Below, piece by piece: positions 53,980-62,600 of a DNA stretch of 64,000 nt; position 1 is the first letter of the stretch; every line of letters starts with the position of its first letter. The DNA is from Herpetosiphon gulosus (lineage in GTDB: Bacteria > Chloroflexota > Chloroflexia > Chloroflexales > Herpetosiphonaceae). The translations under genes and the position numbers were made by a program. The stretch covers positions 1-64,000 of the forward strand of contig NZ_BAABRU010000009.1 of the NCBI RefSeq assembly GCF_039545135.1. Reading direction: 5' to 3'. The notes under the pieces are model-generated. The model was not told where the DNA came from, did no database searches, and saw nothing but the letters and a program-made list of their open reading frames with translations.

Positions 53980-54273
53980 TCAATTCCCATCGAAATCGAT
54001 AAACCAAAATTCACGATTGCCAAAAGTGGCATGATGCATCGCCAACAAGTCGGTATAGCGCACGACCAAAGCTTCAGGGTACGCCAAAATCACCTCTAAA
54101 ACCCGCCGTTGCTTGGCTTTCAACGGAAATTCAAGCAACTGTTGGCGCATCTGCGGTAATCCACCCGCTTCGGCAATAATGGTAGCCCACCTATCATGCT
54201 GTAACAGCCGTTGCGGATAATGCAACAGATCATGCACAACTGCGTCATTCCATTGAAGTGATGCTTGTGTCAT
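53980..54273 (-). pseudogene. N-terminal fragment of an HTH/NB-ARC paralog
   Basis: A 97-residue frame homologous to the first ~85 residues of the 57781-59109 protein: LQWNDAVVHDLLHYPQRLLQH against LQWTADVVHTLLNYPQRLLEH (quoted in part). The same end, LLAMHHATF against LAIHPATF, is followed by an unrelated 13-residue tail and a stop, so the ATPase region is lost. It ends 3 nt before the next paralog gene. I treat it as a broken gene remnant; it may still make a small DNA-binding protein. Confidence 0.65.
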
Positions 54274-54339
54274 AGGATCGTGCGCTCTTTCAGACAAAGC
54301 TAGATATTCATTAACAAGAACTTAATTGAACCTGCGAGT

Positions 54340-54500
54340 TTATGGTGAACTACCACGCCCACAAGGGGCGTGGCTTCTGCCTTCAACGACGGCTACCAGC
54401 GTTTCACTGGGTTTACACCATCTCCAGCAGCGTTTTGGCTTTCCGTCGTCCCAACGGCAAGCAGGCGTAGCCCTTCATGCAGCATGTTGATCGCCGCGTT
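54340..54500 (-). ncRNA. possible TnpB guide (omega) RNA region
   Basis: In this family the guide RNA spans the 3' end of tnpB and the right-end hairpin, with the guide reading into the flanking DNA. The segment has the stable CCACGCCC hairpin and is directly followed by non-element sequence. The call rests on position and family knowledge; the RNA ends are not visible in sequence. Confidence 0.4.
54353..54373 (-). mobile_element. IS200/IS605 right-end hairpin
   Basis: CCACGCCC (54353-54360) and GGGCGTGG (54366-54373) form a perfect 8-bp stem with a 5-nt loop (ACAAG on the plus strand). It lies 20 nt past the TnpB stop codon. Subterminal hairpins at this place are recognised by the HUH transposase in this family. 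A near-copy occurs at 57786-57806. Confidence 0.75.
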
Positions 54501-55550
54501 GCCATCACGATCATGGGTCGTGCCACAGGCGTGGCATGTCCAGATTCGATCCGCTAGCGTCAAGGCGTTTTTGGCATGGCAGCAGTGACAGGTCTTCGAT
54601 GAGGCGTAGAAACGCTCTACCTTAATCACCCGTCGTCCATGCCATTCCGCTTTATCGTGCAGCATTTGCATGAAGGTACTCAGGGCGGCATCACTGAACG
54701 ACTTGGCCAGCTTGGTTTTCACAAGGCCTTTGATATTCAGATCTTCGATGCACACCACGTCGAATCGTTGAACAATCCCCAACGCATGCTTGTGCAGCCA
54801 ATCGGCGCGTTGGTTACTGATTCTCTGGTGAATTTTGGCAACGCGCTTCTTTGCTTTGGTGCGGTTGCTACTGCCCTTTTGAGCGCGAGATAGTTTGCTC
54901 TGAGCGCGGGCAAGTTTCTTCTGGTTTCGGCGGTAGAACTTCGGCGGCGCAGTTTTCTCGCCTGTTGACAGGGTGGTGAATGATTCAAGCCCCACATCGA
55001 TTCCCACAGGATGATCATCTGTAAGTGGAGTATCATGGCGGTCGATATGACAGACAAATACGACCCACCATGCGCCCGTTGCATCTTGTTTGATCGTTGC
55101 ACCCTTCGTTATGCCTTGCAAGGGGCGATGAATAACCGCCTTCATCAGCCCGATTTTTGGCACGCTGATGGTGTGTTCATCAACCACGACCACACCTTGC
55201 GGGAACCGTAGGCTGTGCGGGGTGATTTTGCGCGACTTGAAGCGCGGATACTTTGCGCGTTTGGCGAAAAAGTTGGTAAAGGCCGTTTCTAAATCCATCA
55301 GCGCTTGTTGCAACGGTTGCGAATGGCAATCACGCAAAAAAGCCGTTTTGGGCTGACGTTTCAGATCAACCAACATCGCCGCAAGCCGTTGATAACTCAG
55401 TCGTTGACCCGTTGTTTGGTAGTGGGTTTGCTTGCAGTGCAATGCCCAATTCCAGACAAAGCGTCGGCAACCTGCCCACTGTACCAAGGTTTCGACGTGG
55501 GTTGGTGTGGGTTGAAGACGGTATTTGTAACAACGGGTCAGCGTTCGCAT
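54393..55550 (-). CDS. tnpB: TnpB RuvC-like nuclease of IS200/IS605 family
   Basis: A 385-residue TnpB. The RuvC catalytic residues are present: Asp185 in GIDVGLESF, Glu269 in CIEDLNIKG, and Asp347/349 in HDRDGNAAIN. A zinc-ribbon has CHCC and CHAC pairs (about 321-342). Length and the MRTLTRCYKYRLQPT start are normal, so it appears intact. TnpB proteins are RNA-guided nucleases that cut at the vacated donor site; the guide RNA usually comes from the right end overlapping the 3' part of this gene. It begins 2 nt after the TnpA stop. Confidence 0.95.
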   Translation of the reverse strand: MRTLTRCYKYRLQPTPTHVETLVQWAGCRRFVWNWALHCKQTHYQTTGQRLSYQRLAAMLVDLKRQPKTAFLRDCHSQPLQQALMDLETAFTNFFAKRAKYPRFKSRKITPHSLRFPQGVVVVDEHTISVPKIGLMKAVIHRPLQGITKGATIKQDATGAWWVVFVCHIDRHDTPLTDDHPVGIDVGLESFTTLSTGEKTAPPKFYRRNQKKLARAQSKLSRAQKGSSNRTKAKKRVAKIHQRISNQRADWLHKHALGIVQRFDVVCIEDLNIKGLVKTKLAKSFSDAALSTFMQMLHDKAEWHGRRVIKVERFYASSKTCHCCHAKNALTLADRIWTCHACGTTHDRDGNAAINMLHEGLRLLAVGTTESQNAAGDGVNPVKRW

Positions 55551-55552
55551 GA

Positions 55553-55960
55553 TTAGGCTTCCTTTTGATTGGCGCTATACATGGCAATGGTTTGGGCGGA
55601 AACCGTTCCCGCCGAACCGTAATAGCATCCATCAGTCCAAAGCCCACTACCCCAAAAATGGCGGCGTTTCAGCGTTGGGAACGTGCGAAACACATCCACA
55701 GCAAGGATGCTTTTCAACGTCTTCCCAATCACCATGGGTGCGGTTGTGGGCGGTGCTGAGAGAAACAAATGCACATGATCGGGCATCACTTCAAGGGCTA
55801 ATTGATCCCAACCATAGCGGGTGCAGATTGTTGGTATGACTGCCTTGAGGTGATCGGCAATGCGTCCCTTAAGCACGCAATGCCGATATTTGGTAACAAA
55901 CACCAAATGATAGTTAAGGTTATACACACTGTGGGACGTGCGTTTGGTTGGCGTTTGCAT
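55553..55960 (-). CDS. tnpA: TnpA Y1 HUH transposase
   Basis: A 135-residue single-strand transposase of the IS200/IS605 type. The HUH motif is His62-Val-His64 in PDHVHLFLSAPP. The catalytic tyrosine is Tyr113 or Tyr114 in TDGCYYGSAGTVS, and the N-terminus YNLNYHLVFVTKYRH is typical. It looks intact. There is no ribosome site; the start lies 2 nt after the stop of the preceding acidic gene, suggesting translational coupling with it. That is unusual, because the left end of the element normally lies just before tnpA. Confidence 0.95.
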   Translation of the reverse strand: MQTPTKRTSHSVYNLNYHLVFVTKYRHCVLKGRIADHLKAVIPTICTRYGWDQLALEVMPDHVHLFLSAPPTTAPMVIGKTLKSILAVDVFRTFPTLKRRHFWGSGLWTDGCYYGSAGTVSAQTIAMYSANQKEA

Positions 55961-55962
55961 CG

Positions 55963-56601
55963 TTAGGCTACGTCCGCCGCAACAGTTTCCTTCTCGCGAC
56001 GAGCCTTTGCCAGATGGGCAACAATCGACGGTGCAGCGTCAAACCCCTCACTATTCTCCTTTGTCTCCATGTCACCATACAAGAAGTGCTGACGATCCAT
56101 ATGTGCGCGTTCAAGCAATGGCCCAACGTGGGGGAGTTTGGTAAGAAACAGATAGAGTGCATAGGTATCATCGGGGCAAAGTCCGTAGGCAGGTTCATCA
56201 CGACGGGCTGCATAGACCGTCAGAGCGCCATCGGTTCCAACGGTAAATTCAATACCGCCGATGTTGTACGAAAAGACTGGCACAACATCCACCTGTTGGG
56301 CATTGGCTTCAGCTTCAACGGTCACGACTTCAGCACTATCGGTGGCAGCTTCTTCATCAGCCAAGGCAGTGACAACTTCCAAGGCAACTTCAGCATCTTC
56401 AGGGGTTAGGTCGCTAATATCGGCGTGTGAGGCACGGCGCAACATCTCGTAGACCAATTCGTTTAAGCGGCTTTCGCCTTCGCTATAGGAGCTGGCATAG
56501 CCGATCAATTCGCCGTTCAGGTACAAGGCGAAGTCTTTGGTTAGACGGTCGTAGCGGATTGCTTTGGTGAATGCTGGTGTGGTAGAATTGTTGGCGGTCA
56601 T
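55963..56601 (-). CDS. acidic orphan protein upstream of tnpA
   Basis: A 212-residue protein of unknown family. The N-terminus has YDRLTKDFALYLNGELIGYAS and GESRLNELVYEML. A strongly acidic Val/Ala-rich middle (about 80-115) leads to FSYNIGGIEFTVGTDGALTVYAARRDEPAYG and CPDDTYALYLFL (parts quoted). The C-terminus is charged (ARREKETVAADVA). It has its own strong promoter (56683-56711) and runs directly into tnpA. Its regulator would be the divergent XRE gene. It may be a passenger gene of the element or a gene the element entered at its 3' end. Confidence 0.75.
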   Translation of the reverse strand: MTANNSTTPAFTKAIRYDRLTKDFALYLNGELIGYASSYSEGESRLNELVYEMLRRASHADISDLTPEDAEVALEVVTALADEEAATDSAEVVTVEAEANAQQVDVVPVFSYNIGGIEFTVGTDGALTVYAARRDEPAYGLCPDDTYALYLFLTKLPHVGPLLERAHMDRQHFLYGDMETKENSEGFDAAPSIVAHLAKARREKETVAADVA

Positions 56602-56682
56602 TTGAAAGCCTCGATCTTTCTGTGACTATGCCCTGTTGATGTTCACAGCACCAACAGGGCGCTTTTGTTTATTGATAAGAAA

Positions 56683-56757
56683 AGTATAGCACACTCTATA
56701 GAGTTATTCAATAGAGAATTATACATCATTGACTAGAGAGATGTATAGTCTTATACT
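56683..56757. promoter_or_regulatory. divergent promoter pair with palindromes
   Basis: Minus strand: TTGAAT (56706-56711), 17 nt, TATACT (56683-56688), driving the acidic gene, tnpA and tnpB. Plus strand: TTGACT (56729-56734), 17 nt, TATACT (56752-56757), driving the XRE/HNH genes. The minus-promoter spacer contains the perfect palindrome ACTCTATAGAGT (56693-56704). The plus promoter is bracketed by TATACATC (56720-56727) and GATGTATA (56740-56747). These are good operator candidates for the small XRE proteins encoded nearby. Confidence 0.85.
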
Positions 56758-56789
56758 GTACCTTGGACTGTTCTATTAGGAGGCGGCAA

Positions 56790-57050
56790 ATGACCTATCT
56801 GCGAATCAAAGAACTTGCCGAGGAACAGGGGTTGAACATAACAACCTTTGCACGTAAGGCTGAGTTGTCCTACACAACAGCCCACAATCTCTGGCACGAC
56901 AGGACAGATCAACTCAACAGAAGAACTCTTGACCGCGCCGCAACGGCGTTAGGGGTAACTGTTTCAGATCTTTTCGGCGGCAAGCCAGGTGTGCCACAGG
57001 AAGCCGATCAAGGGGCGGATGAGGGCGACACCAAGCGCAGTGGGGTATAA
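56790..57050 (+). CDS. small XRE-family regulator
   Basis: An 86-residue Cro/CI-type protein. The helix-turn-helix is in LAEEQGLNITTFARKAELSYTTAHNLW (about 7-33, quoted in part: TTFARKAELSYTTAHNLW), followed by LDRAATALGVTVSDLF. The C-terminal 25 residues are acidic and disordered. TAGGAGG lies 7 nt before the ATG at 56790. It is divergent from the acidic gene/tnpAB operon and co-directional with an HNH gene 2 nt downstream. Confidence 0.92.
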   Translation: MTYLRIKELAEEQGLNITTFARKAELSYTTAHNLWHDRTDQLNRRTLDRAATALGVTVSDLFGGKPGVPQEADQGADEGDTKRSGV

Positions 57051-57052
57051 CA

Positions 57053-57391
57053 ATGGATGGCATAACAGATGAATTGATAGCAGCATTTTGGGCAAAAGTA
57101 GATCGTTCTGGTGGTCCTGATGCCTGTTGGCCTTGTGGCAAGGGATACAGCCCTCGATCTATTGAGATTTCGCCGGGCAGATATATGGTCGCAAACAGAC
57201 TTGCCTACGCGCTTACCTATGGGGCAGTTGATAGCAAACTGGTGGTTCGACACCGATGCGCGAATAGTGTTTGCTGTAATCCCTCGCATCTCGTGTTGGG
57301 GACACAACGCGATAATAGCCTTGATTGGGTCGTGCGTAAGCGATTGGGCGTGAAGCGGGGTGTATTACTCATCCATGAAGAAATCATTTAA
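57053..57391 (+). CDS. HNH endonuclease
   Basis: A 112-residue HNH nuclease. The zinc/catalytic region reads VVRHRCANSVCCNPSHLVLGTQRDN (quoted in part: HRCANSVCCNPSHL and GTQRDN), typical of free-standing HNH homing or phage nucleases, with an RLAYALTYG helix before it. The first half supplies two further cysteines (CWPCGKG). It starts 2 nt after the XRE stop, so it is translated with it. Standalone HNH genes are mobile themselves, and this one may be a passenger or an active part of the element. Confidence 0.88.
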   Translation: MDGITDELIAAFWAKVDRSGGPDACWPCGKGYSPRSIEISPGRYMVANRLAYALTYGAVDSKLVVRHRCANSVCCNPSHLVLGTQRDNSLDWVVRKRLGVKRGVLLIHEEII

Positions 57392-57566
57392 CATGTCACA
57401 GTTGCAGCGCCAAAGCGGTCTGACCATTGGAATGATCCGGCGTTACTGGTATAACGAAACAACTGAGGTAAATCTAGAGGCGCTAGACAAGTTGGCAACA
57501 TTACTAGGTGTTACACCTGGTGAACTACTGAAACACGGAGAGCACAAAGCCGAGGATAATAATTGA
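57375..57566 (+). CDS. second small XRE-like regulator
   Basis: A 63-residue helix-turn-helix protein: MSQLQRQSGLTIGMIRRYWYNETTEVNLEALDKLATLLGVTPGELL, of which QRQSGLTIGMIRRYW and LDKLATLLGVTPGELL are the key parts. It overlaps the HNH gene end by 17 nt if started at 57375; an ATG at 57393 is an alternative. It is followed 64 nt later by a terminator. Its similarity to the first XRE protein suggests a regulatory pair, as in phage switches. Confidence 0.78.
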   Translation: MKKSFNMSQLQRQSGLTIGMIRRYWYNETTEVNLEALDKLATLLGVTPGELLKHGEHKAEDNN

Positions 57567-57629
57567 AGCCCTCACGCTGCTACCAACAGCCGAGGGCGCG
57601 GCTACACCGAACCAAGGAAGGCATAGCGA

Positions 57630-57660
57630 CGGCTATTATACCCGATAATAGTCGTTTTTT
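57630..57660 (+). terminator. terminator of the XRE-HNH-XRE operon
   Basis: CGGCTATTAT (57630-57639) pairs with ATAATAGTCG (57645-57654), including one G-U pair, and is followed by TTTTTT (57655-57660). The rest of the gap 57567-57780 shows no gene. Confidence 0.85.
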
Positions 57661-57780
57661 GACTGTATGAGATATAGTATGTTTCACGCAGTCAAAACAA
57701 CCGAACCACGTTTGATTGCTATTCACGAGATAGCCTGCTATTTCTCTCTTTAATTGCTCTTCGTCAGAACTAGCACGCAT

Positions 57781-59109
57781 TCATCCCACGCCCACAAGGG
57801 GCGGGGTGTTCTGCGGCAAACCTATAAAGCGTTGAATACTACTTGGCAGGACATACCAATCCAACCAATCGATCAATAAATAGTTTGCTTGGGCTTCAAG
57901 TAAGTCTGCATTGATTAAATCTAGCGAACGTCCATCCAATTCAAGCAGTTGGGGAGCGCGAATCGCTTGCGGCAACATCGCTAATAACCCTAAAAGTTGT
58001 TGGGTGGTTGGTTGTAATGCGGCATAACTCCACTGAATGAGCTGCCCTAGGCTTTCAAAAGGCTGCATGTTCATGGTGCGAAGTTGTGTCCCAAGCGTCG
58101 CCAAATCATGGGTTGCAGCTAAACCAGCGGCTAATTCTAAAGCGAGGGGATTTCCGTCAAGCAGCTGACAAATCTGAATGAGTATTCTCCGTTGATCTAG
58201 CTTGGTTAGATCAATCGGCTGAAACGTCGTTAATCGTTCAAGCAAGAGTTGCAAGGCAGGATTCTCAGCAAGCAAGGTAGGTTGATCGTCACGTTGAACA
58301 TAACCAAGCGGTTCAACATGATGTAAACATTCATTCGGCACATTTAGCCGCTGGCAGCCAGTCGATATAACTCGCACAAACGGCGCAGCCTGCAACCCAT
58401 CAATCAACCAAGCCGCCAGTTCTGGTTGATTCAGATTATCAATGATCAGCAAGATTTGGCGTGAACCAAAATAGGCTTGAAACCGCTGGCGTGGATCGTC
58501 GCATAACGGATCAAGCCCAAGTTGGCTTAAACAATGCTCAGCAAGCGCCGCCAACTCAATGCCATCATTCAGCCGCAATAGGCAAATTCCATCACCAAAC
58601 ATTGAGCTAACCCGTTGGCTCATTTCCAAGGCCAACCGTGTTTTACCCGTTCCAGCCGCGCCAACCAAGCTAATCCAATGACAGCCTTGATCAAACAGCA
58701 ATTGAATTCGCTCAAGATCGAGGGTTCGGCCAATAAAGCTGGTTTTGGGCGTGTGGTTGGGCAATTGCGCCGATTCTGAGGCAGGGTGATCATTGGCAAG
58801 TGGCACTGGTAATAAGCCACTCAAACGCTGGCAGAGTGCCTTATGTTGGCGATGAAAGGTGGCTGGATGAATTGCCAACACATCGCAATAATATTCAACT
58901 GTGGCATCGGGATAGTCGAGCAATGCGTTGAGCAAGCGCAATTCTTTGGTTTTAAGTGGATAGGTTAAGAGGTGTTGACGCAGTTGCCGAATGCCGCCAA
59001 ATTCAGCGATAACCAGCGTCCAAGTAGGATGCTCCAGCAGCCGTTGCGGGTAGTTTAACAGCGTATGCACAACGTCGGCTGTCCATTGTAGTGTTTTTGG
59101 TGTGGTCAT
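57781..59109 (-). CDS. HTH/NB-ARC regulator, C-terminally altered
   Basis: A 442-residue protein. An N-terminal ~100-residue module ends in a helix-turn-helix (TVEYYCDVLAIHPATFHRQHK). It is joined to an NB-ARC ATPase: Walker A GAAGTGKTRLA at 150-160, Walker B QILLIIDNLNQ and GNPLALELAAGLA. Related regulators continue into TPR repeats, but this one ends right after the ARC winged-helix region. Its last ~9 residues (NTPPLVGVG) are encoded by an IS200/IS605-like hairpin, so the native C-terminus has probably been replaced. It is the best preserved of three local paralogs. Confidence 0.85.
   Translation of the reverse strand: MTTPKTLQWTADVVHTLLNYPQRLLEHPTWTLVIAEFGGIRQLRQHLLTYPLKTKELRLLNALLDYPDATVEYYCDVLAIHPATFHRQHKALCQRLSGLLPVPLANDHPASESAQLPNHTPKTSFIGRTLDLERIQLLFDQGCHWISLVGAAGTGKTRLALEMSQRVSSMFGDGICLLRLNDGIELAALAEHCLSQLGLDPLCDDPRQRFQAYFGSRQILLIIDNLNQPELAAWLIDGLQAAPFVRVISTGCQRLNVPNECLHHVEPLGYVQRDDQPTLLAENPALQLLLERLTTFQPIDLTKLDQRRILIQICQLLDGNPLALELAAGLAATHDLATLGTQLRTMNMQPFESLGQLIQWSYAALQPTTQQLLGLLAMLPQAIRAPQLLELDGRSLDLINADLLEAQANYLLIDWLDWYVLPSSIQRFIGLPQNTPPLVGVG
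57786..57806 (-). mobile_element. second IS200/IS605-type end hairpin
   Basis: CCACGCCC (57786-57793), ACAAG and GGGCGGGG (57799-57806) repeat the hairpin at 54353-54373 in the same orientation, with one mismatch. A shared TTCTGC follows shortly after. It lies inside the 3' end of the NB-ARC gene. It is either the left end of a 3.4-kb element that includes the XRE/HNH genes, or the relic of another copy. Confidence 0.6.
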
Positions 59110-59206
59110 AGCAGGGTCGCCCTATCGTACCCAAATTAAGCTAAAACCATTCTCATCGGTTGGCTCTCATGCCAACCTTCGCCCCTCAACTCCGCTCAAG
59201 ATACGC

Positions 59207-59536
59207 TTAACTCAACAAACCGTTGCGCTTCAAGAAACCACTTAAGGCCTCGTCGCTTGGCTCAGTAATCACCGTGCCACGATCATACGAGCGAGCTTGG
59301 CGGCCTGCTGGCAATGGCGCTGGCGCTTCGAATGGCACATTGCTGCCCGCTTCGGCAATCACAATTGTGGGCACACTGCGATGCCCAACCCACCCCTCAA
59401 CCAAGGCTCCTGCCTCAGCATCTTGATCGATATTGATCTGGGTGTAGGCCACGTTGTTAGCGGCCAAAAAACGCTGCGAACGAGCCAAATCCGGGCAAAA
59501 GCTCGTTCGACCATACACGACGACATGTTTACTCAC
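59207..59536 (-). CDS. glutaredoxin-like protein
   Basis: A 109-residue thioredoxin-fold protein. The active site is SFCPDL, with a single Cys (monothiol type); the cis-Pro motif is SVPTIVI. The C-terminal part (ARSYDRGTVITEPSDEALSGFLKR) has a regular glutaredoxin helix. It probably binds glutathione-like thiols or acts in NrdH-type reduction, although the second active-site Cys is absent. Translation starts at GTG (59536), with GGAGG 7 nt before it. It stands alone. Confidence 0.87.
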   Translation of the reverse strand: MSKHVVVYGRTSFCPDLARSQRFLAANNVAYTQINIDQDAEAGALVEGWVGHRSVPTIVIAEAGSNVPFEAPAPLPAGRQARSYDRGTVITEPSDEALSGFLKRNGLLS

Positions 59537-59608
59537 AAGAAACCTCCATAAGCACCGCTGGACAAGGATAAAATGAGGTGCGCTATGATCGTACTTCGCT
59601 TTATGCCA

Positions 59609-59637
59609 TTGTCAAACGCCAGAACACCTCGTACAAT
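59609..59637 (+). promoter_or_regulatory. promoter of the cyclase gene
   Basis: TTGTCA (59609-59614), a 17-nt spacer and TACAAT (59632-59637), 30 nt before the ATG of the cyclase gene. Confidence 0.75.
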
Positions 59638-59666
59638 GAAGGGCAGCGACGCAATGGAGAACTCCC

Positions 59667-62600
59667 ATGCCTGATGCAAGCAATGGCCATGTGTTAATCG
59701 TCGAAGATGACCTCAGTATTAGCCGGATGTTTCAACTGCTGCTACGTGATGCTGGCTATCGCGTATCATTGGCCAACAGCAGCGAAGAAGCTTTGCAATT
59801 TGTCCGCGTCATCACTCCTGATATTATTTTGTTGGATATTTCCTTGCCCGGCATGAATGGGGTTGATCTCACTCGCCATTTGCGCAGTAACCCCGCAATT
59901 CCCTTTATTCCAATTATTCAAATCACGGCGCTCGGCGATTTGCGCACCAAAGTTGCCGCACTTGATGCTGGGGCCGATGATATTTTAGTCAAGCCAATCG
60001 AGTTATCCGAGCTTTTGGCGCGTTTGAGGGTAATGCTGCGGTTGCAAAAAAACCGCCGTGGCCTCGAAGAATCGACCCGCCAAATGCATATTTTATATGC
60101 CATCAGCCAAACGCTCAACAGTTCGCTCGATATTAATAGCATTTTGCGCGATTTGGTGCTGCAATTAGCCAATGCCTTGGGCGCAGTTCGCACCTCGATT
60201 ATTTTAGTTAACGATCATAACACGCCATTTTATGCCTCGTCGGTCAAAGAAACCCTCAACACCGAGAGTATTCAACGGGTCATTCGCGATGGTGTGGCCG
60301 GATGGGTTATGCGGGCCATGAAACCGTTGATCATCGCCGATACCGCCCGCGACCCTCGCTGGATCTCGCTTGATCGTCGCACCGAAACCACCCGCTCGAT
60401 TTTATCAGTACCACTAATTCATCAAGGGATTGTGGTTGGTGTGGTTACCGCAGCCCATACCCGTACCAATTATTTTACCCAAGAGCACCTTGAATTAGCC
60501 CAAAATATTGGCAACCAAAGCGTTACAGCTTTTAATCACGCCCAACTTTTTCAAACCACCGTCCAACAAAAGAGCCTGCTCGAACGCCGCTCGCAAATGT
60601 TGGAAGAATTGTTGAATGTCGGCGAGCGCTTGAGCCTCAATTTGCCCTTGCAAGATGTTTTGAATGAGTTAGCCCAAGCGATTCATCGTTCGTTGGGTTT
60701 TCGCCAAGTGATTATTCATGTGTTTGGGATTGATGATGTTGAGCCAGCCCAAGGTGTAGCCGGAGTTCAGCGCGAACAAATTCAACAACTCTGGACCAAT
60801 GCCCAGATTCAGCAAAGCATTGTCCCGTTGCTGCGGGAGCGGTTTCGCATCAGTCGCTCGTATTTCGTGCCTTCAGGCTATAAGCTTGACGACGAAGAAA
60901 CCAATCAACTGCCATTTGGCGCGATTGGGATTCGCCAAGCCGATTATTTGTTTGTGCCCTTGGGTAGCCCGCAACAATTGCTTGGACTGATGATCGTCGA
61001 TCTGCCAAATAATTTGATCACCCCCGATTTAGCCACGATTCAGGCGCTCGAAGTCTTCGCCAACCATGGCACAACCGCAGTTAACAATAATCGCTTGTTT
61101 GCGCGAGAGCATACCCGGGCCAATCAATTGCAATTGTTGGTTGAATTAGGCCGTAATTTCGCCGAGCTGATGACTCCCGATCAACTATTGCGCTTGGTTG
61201 CCTCTTTGGTTCGCCATAGTTTTGGCTTCAACAGCGTGGCAATTTTGCTCAAGCACAATAACGAATTCATGCTGCGAGCCGGAACCCACAATTTTGCCCA
61301 TAATCCCTACAACCAACCATTGAGCATCGATGCGCGAATTTTACAAGCCTTAGAGCACTACCAAAGCTGGCTCAGCAACAATAGCGAGCAGTTTTGCTTA
61401 AATTATGAGTGGGGTGAGCCAACGATCGTCGCCGAGTTGATCGTGCCCCTCCATACCCACGAAGGCATTCAAGGCCTCTTGGTGATTGGGCATAGCGATC
61501 CAAGTGCCTTAGATGGCCTCACTCAATCAATTTTAGGAGCAATTGCGGTTCAGTTGACCGTTGGGTTGGATAACGCCAAGCTGTTTTTGCGCGAACAAGA
61601 ATATATTCAACAACTTAATCGAGTTAACGACATTGCCCTACAACTAACCAGTACCACCACCGAGCCAGCATTTCATGAGATTATGCAGCAAGTTGCGGCC
61701 ATGTTTCAGGCTCCCCAAAGTATGTTAGTGTTGGTTGATCCCGATCAGCGCCAGATTACCCGCAGCATTGCCTACCCACAATCGTGGTTGCACGAGCTAC
61801 CAGCCTTGCCAGAGTTATTGGCCAGCCTCGACGAAAGTCGCGTACAAATGCTCAACCACCAGCATGCCTCGGCTTTAGGCGAAGTATTACGTCAAGCTGA
61901 AGTGAATACTGTGGTGGTAGCCCAGTTGTATAGTGCAGAACGCTTGCAAGGCCTTTTGTTGATTAAGCCCGCTGATATGCACTATGTTTGGCGCTCGAAT
62001 GACCGTAATTTGTTGCAAACCCTGGCCACGCTATTTGCCCAAGCCTTGGAAAACCAACAACTGCAAGCCCAACGCCTAGAACGTTTACGCGCCGATTTAC
62101 AACGCTACATGGCTCCGCCCTTGGTTGAGCAATTGCTTAGCGAAGGTGGTTTTGGCGAGGCTAGCGAACGCGATATTGTGGTGCTATTTGCTGATTTGCG
62201 TGGGTTTACGGCGCTCAGCGAAAATCTCGCACCCCAAGTCGTGGTCAAGCAAATTCTCAATCGTTTTTTTGATGAAATGACTGCTGTACTCTATCGTTAT
62301 GATGCGATTATCGATAAGTTTTTGGGCGATGGCTTGATGGCGGTTTTTGGCTCGGTGCGGCCATTGCCCAACGATGCTGAACGTGCCATGAATGCCGCAA
62401 TCGATATGCAGCAAACCTTCGCCAAACTGCAAACTGAATGGCAAGCCAGCTTTGGTTATGCAATTGGCTTAGGGATTGGCATGAGTTGTGGGCGGGCAGT
62501 GGTTGGCAATATTGGCTCAGCCCAACGCATGGATTACACCGTAATTGGCGATGTGGTAAATACGGCTAGTCGCTTGGTGGGGATTGCCGAGGCTGGGCAA

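Noticed and set aside
55948..56409. Plus-strand frame of 153 codons opposite the acidic orphan gene
   Set aside because: The minus-strand gene has a near-consensus promoter and continues into tnpA; the plus frame has no upstream signal.
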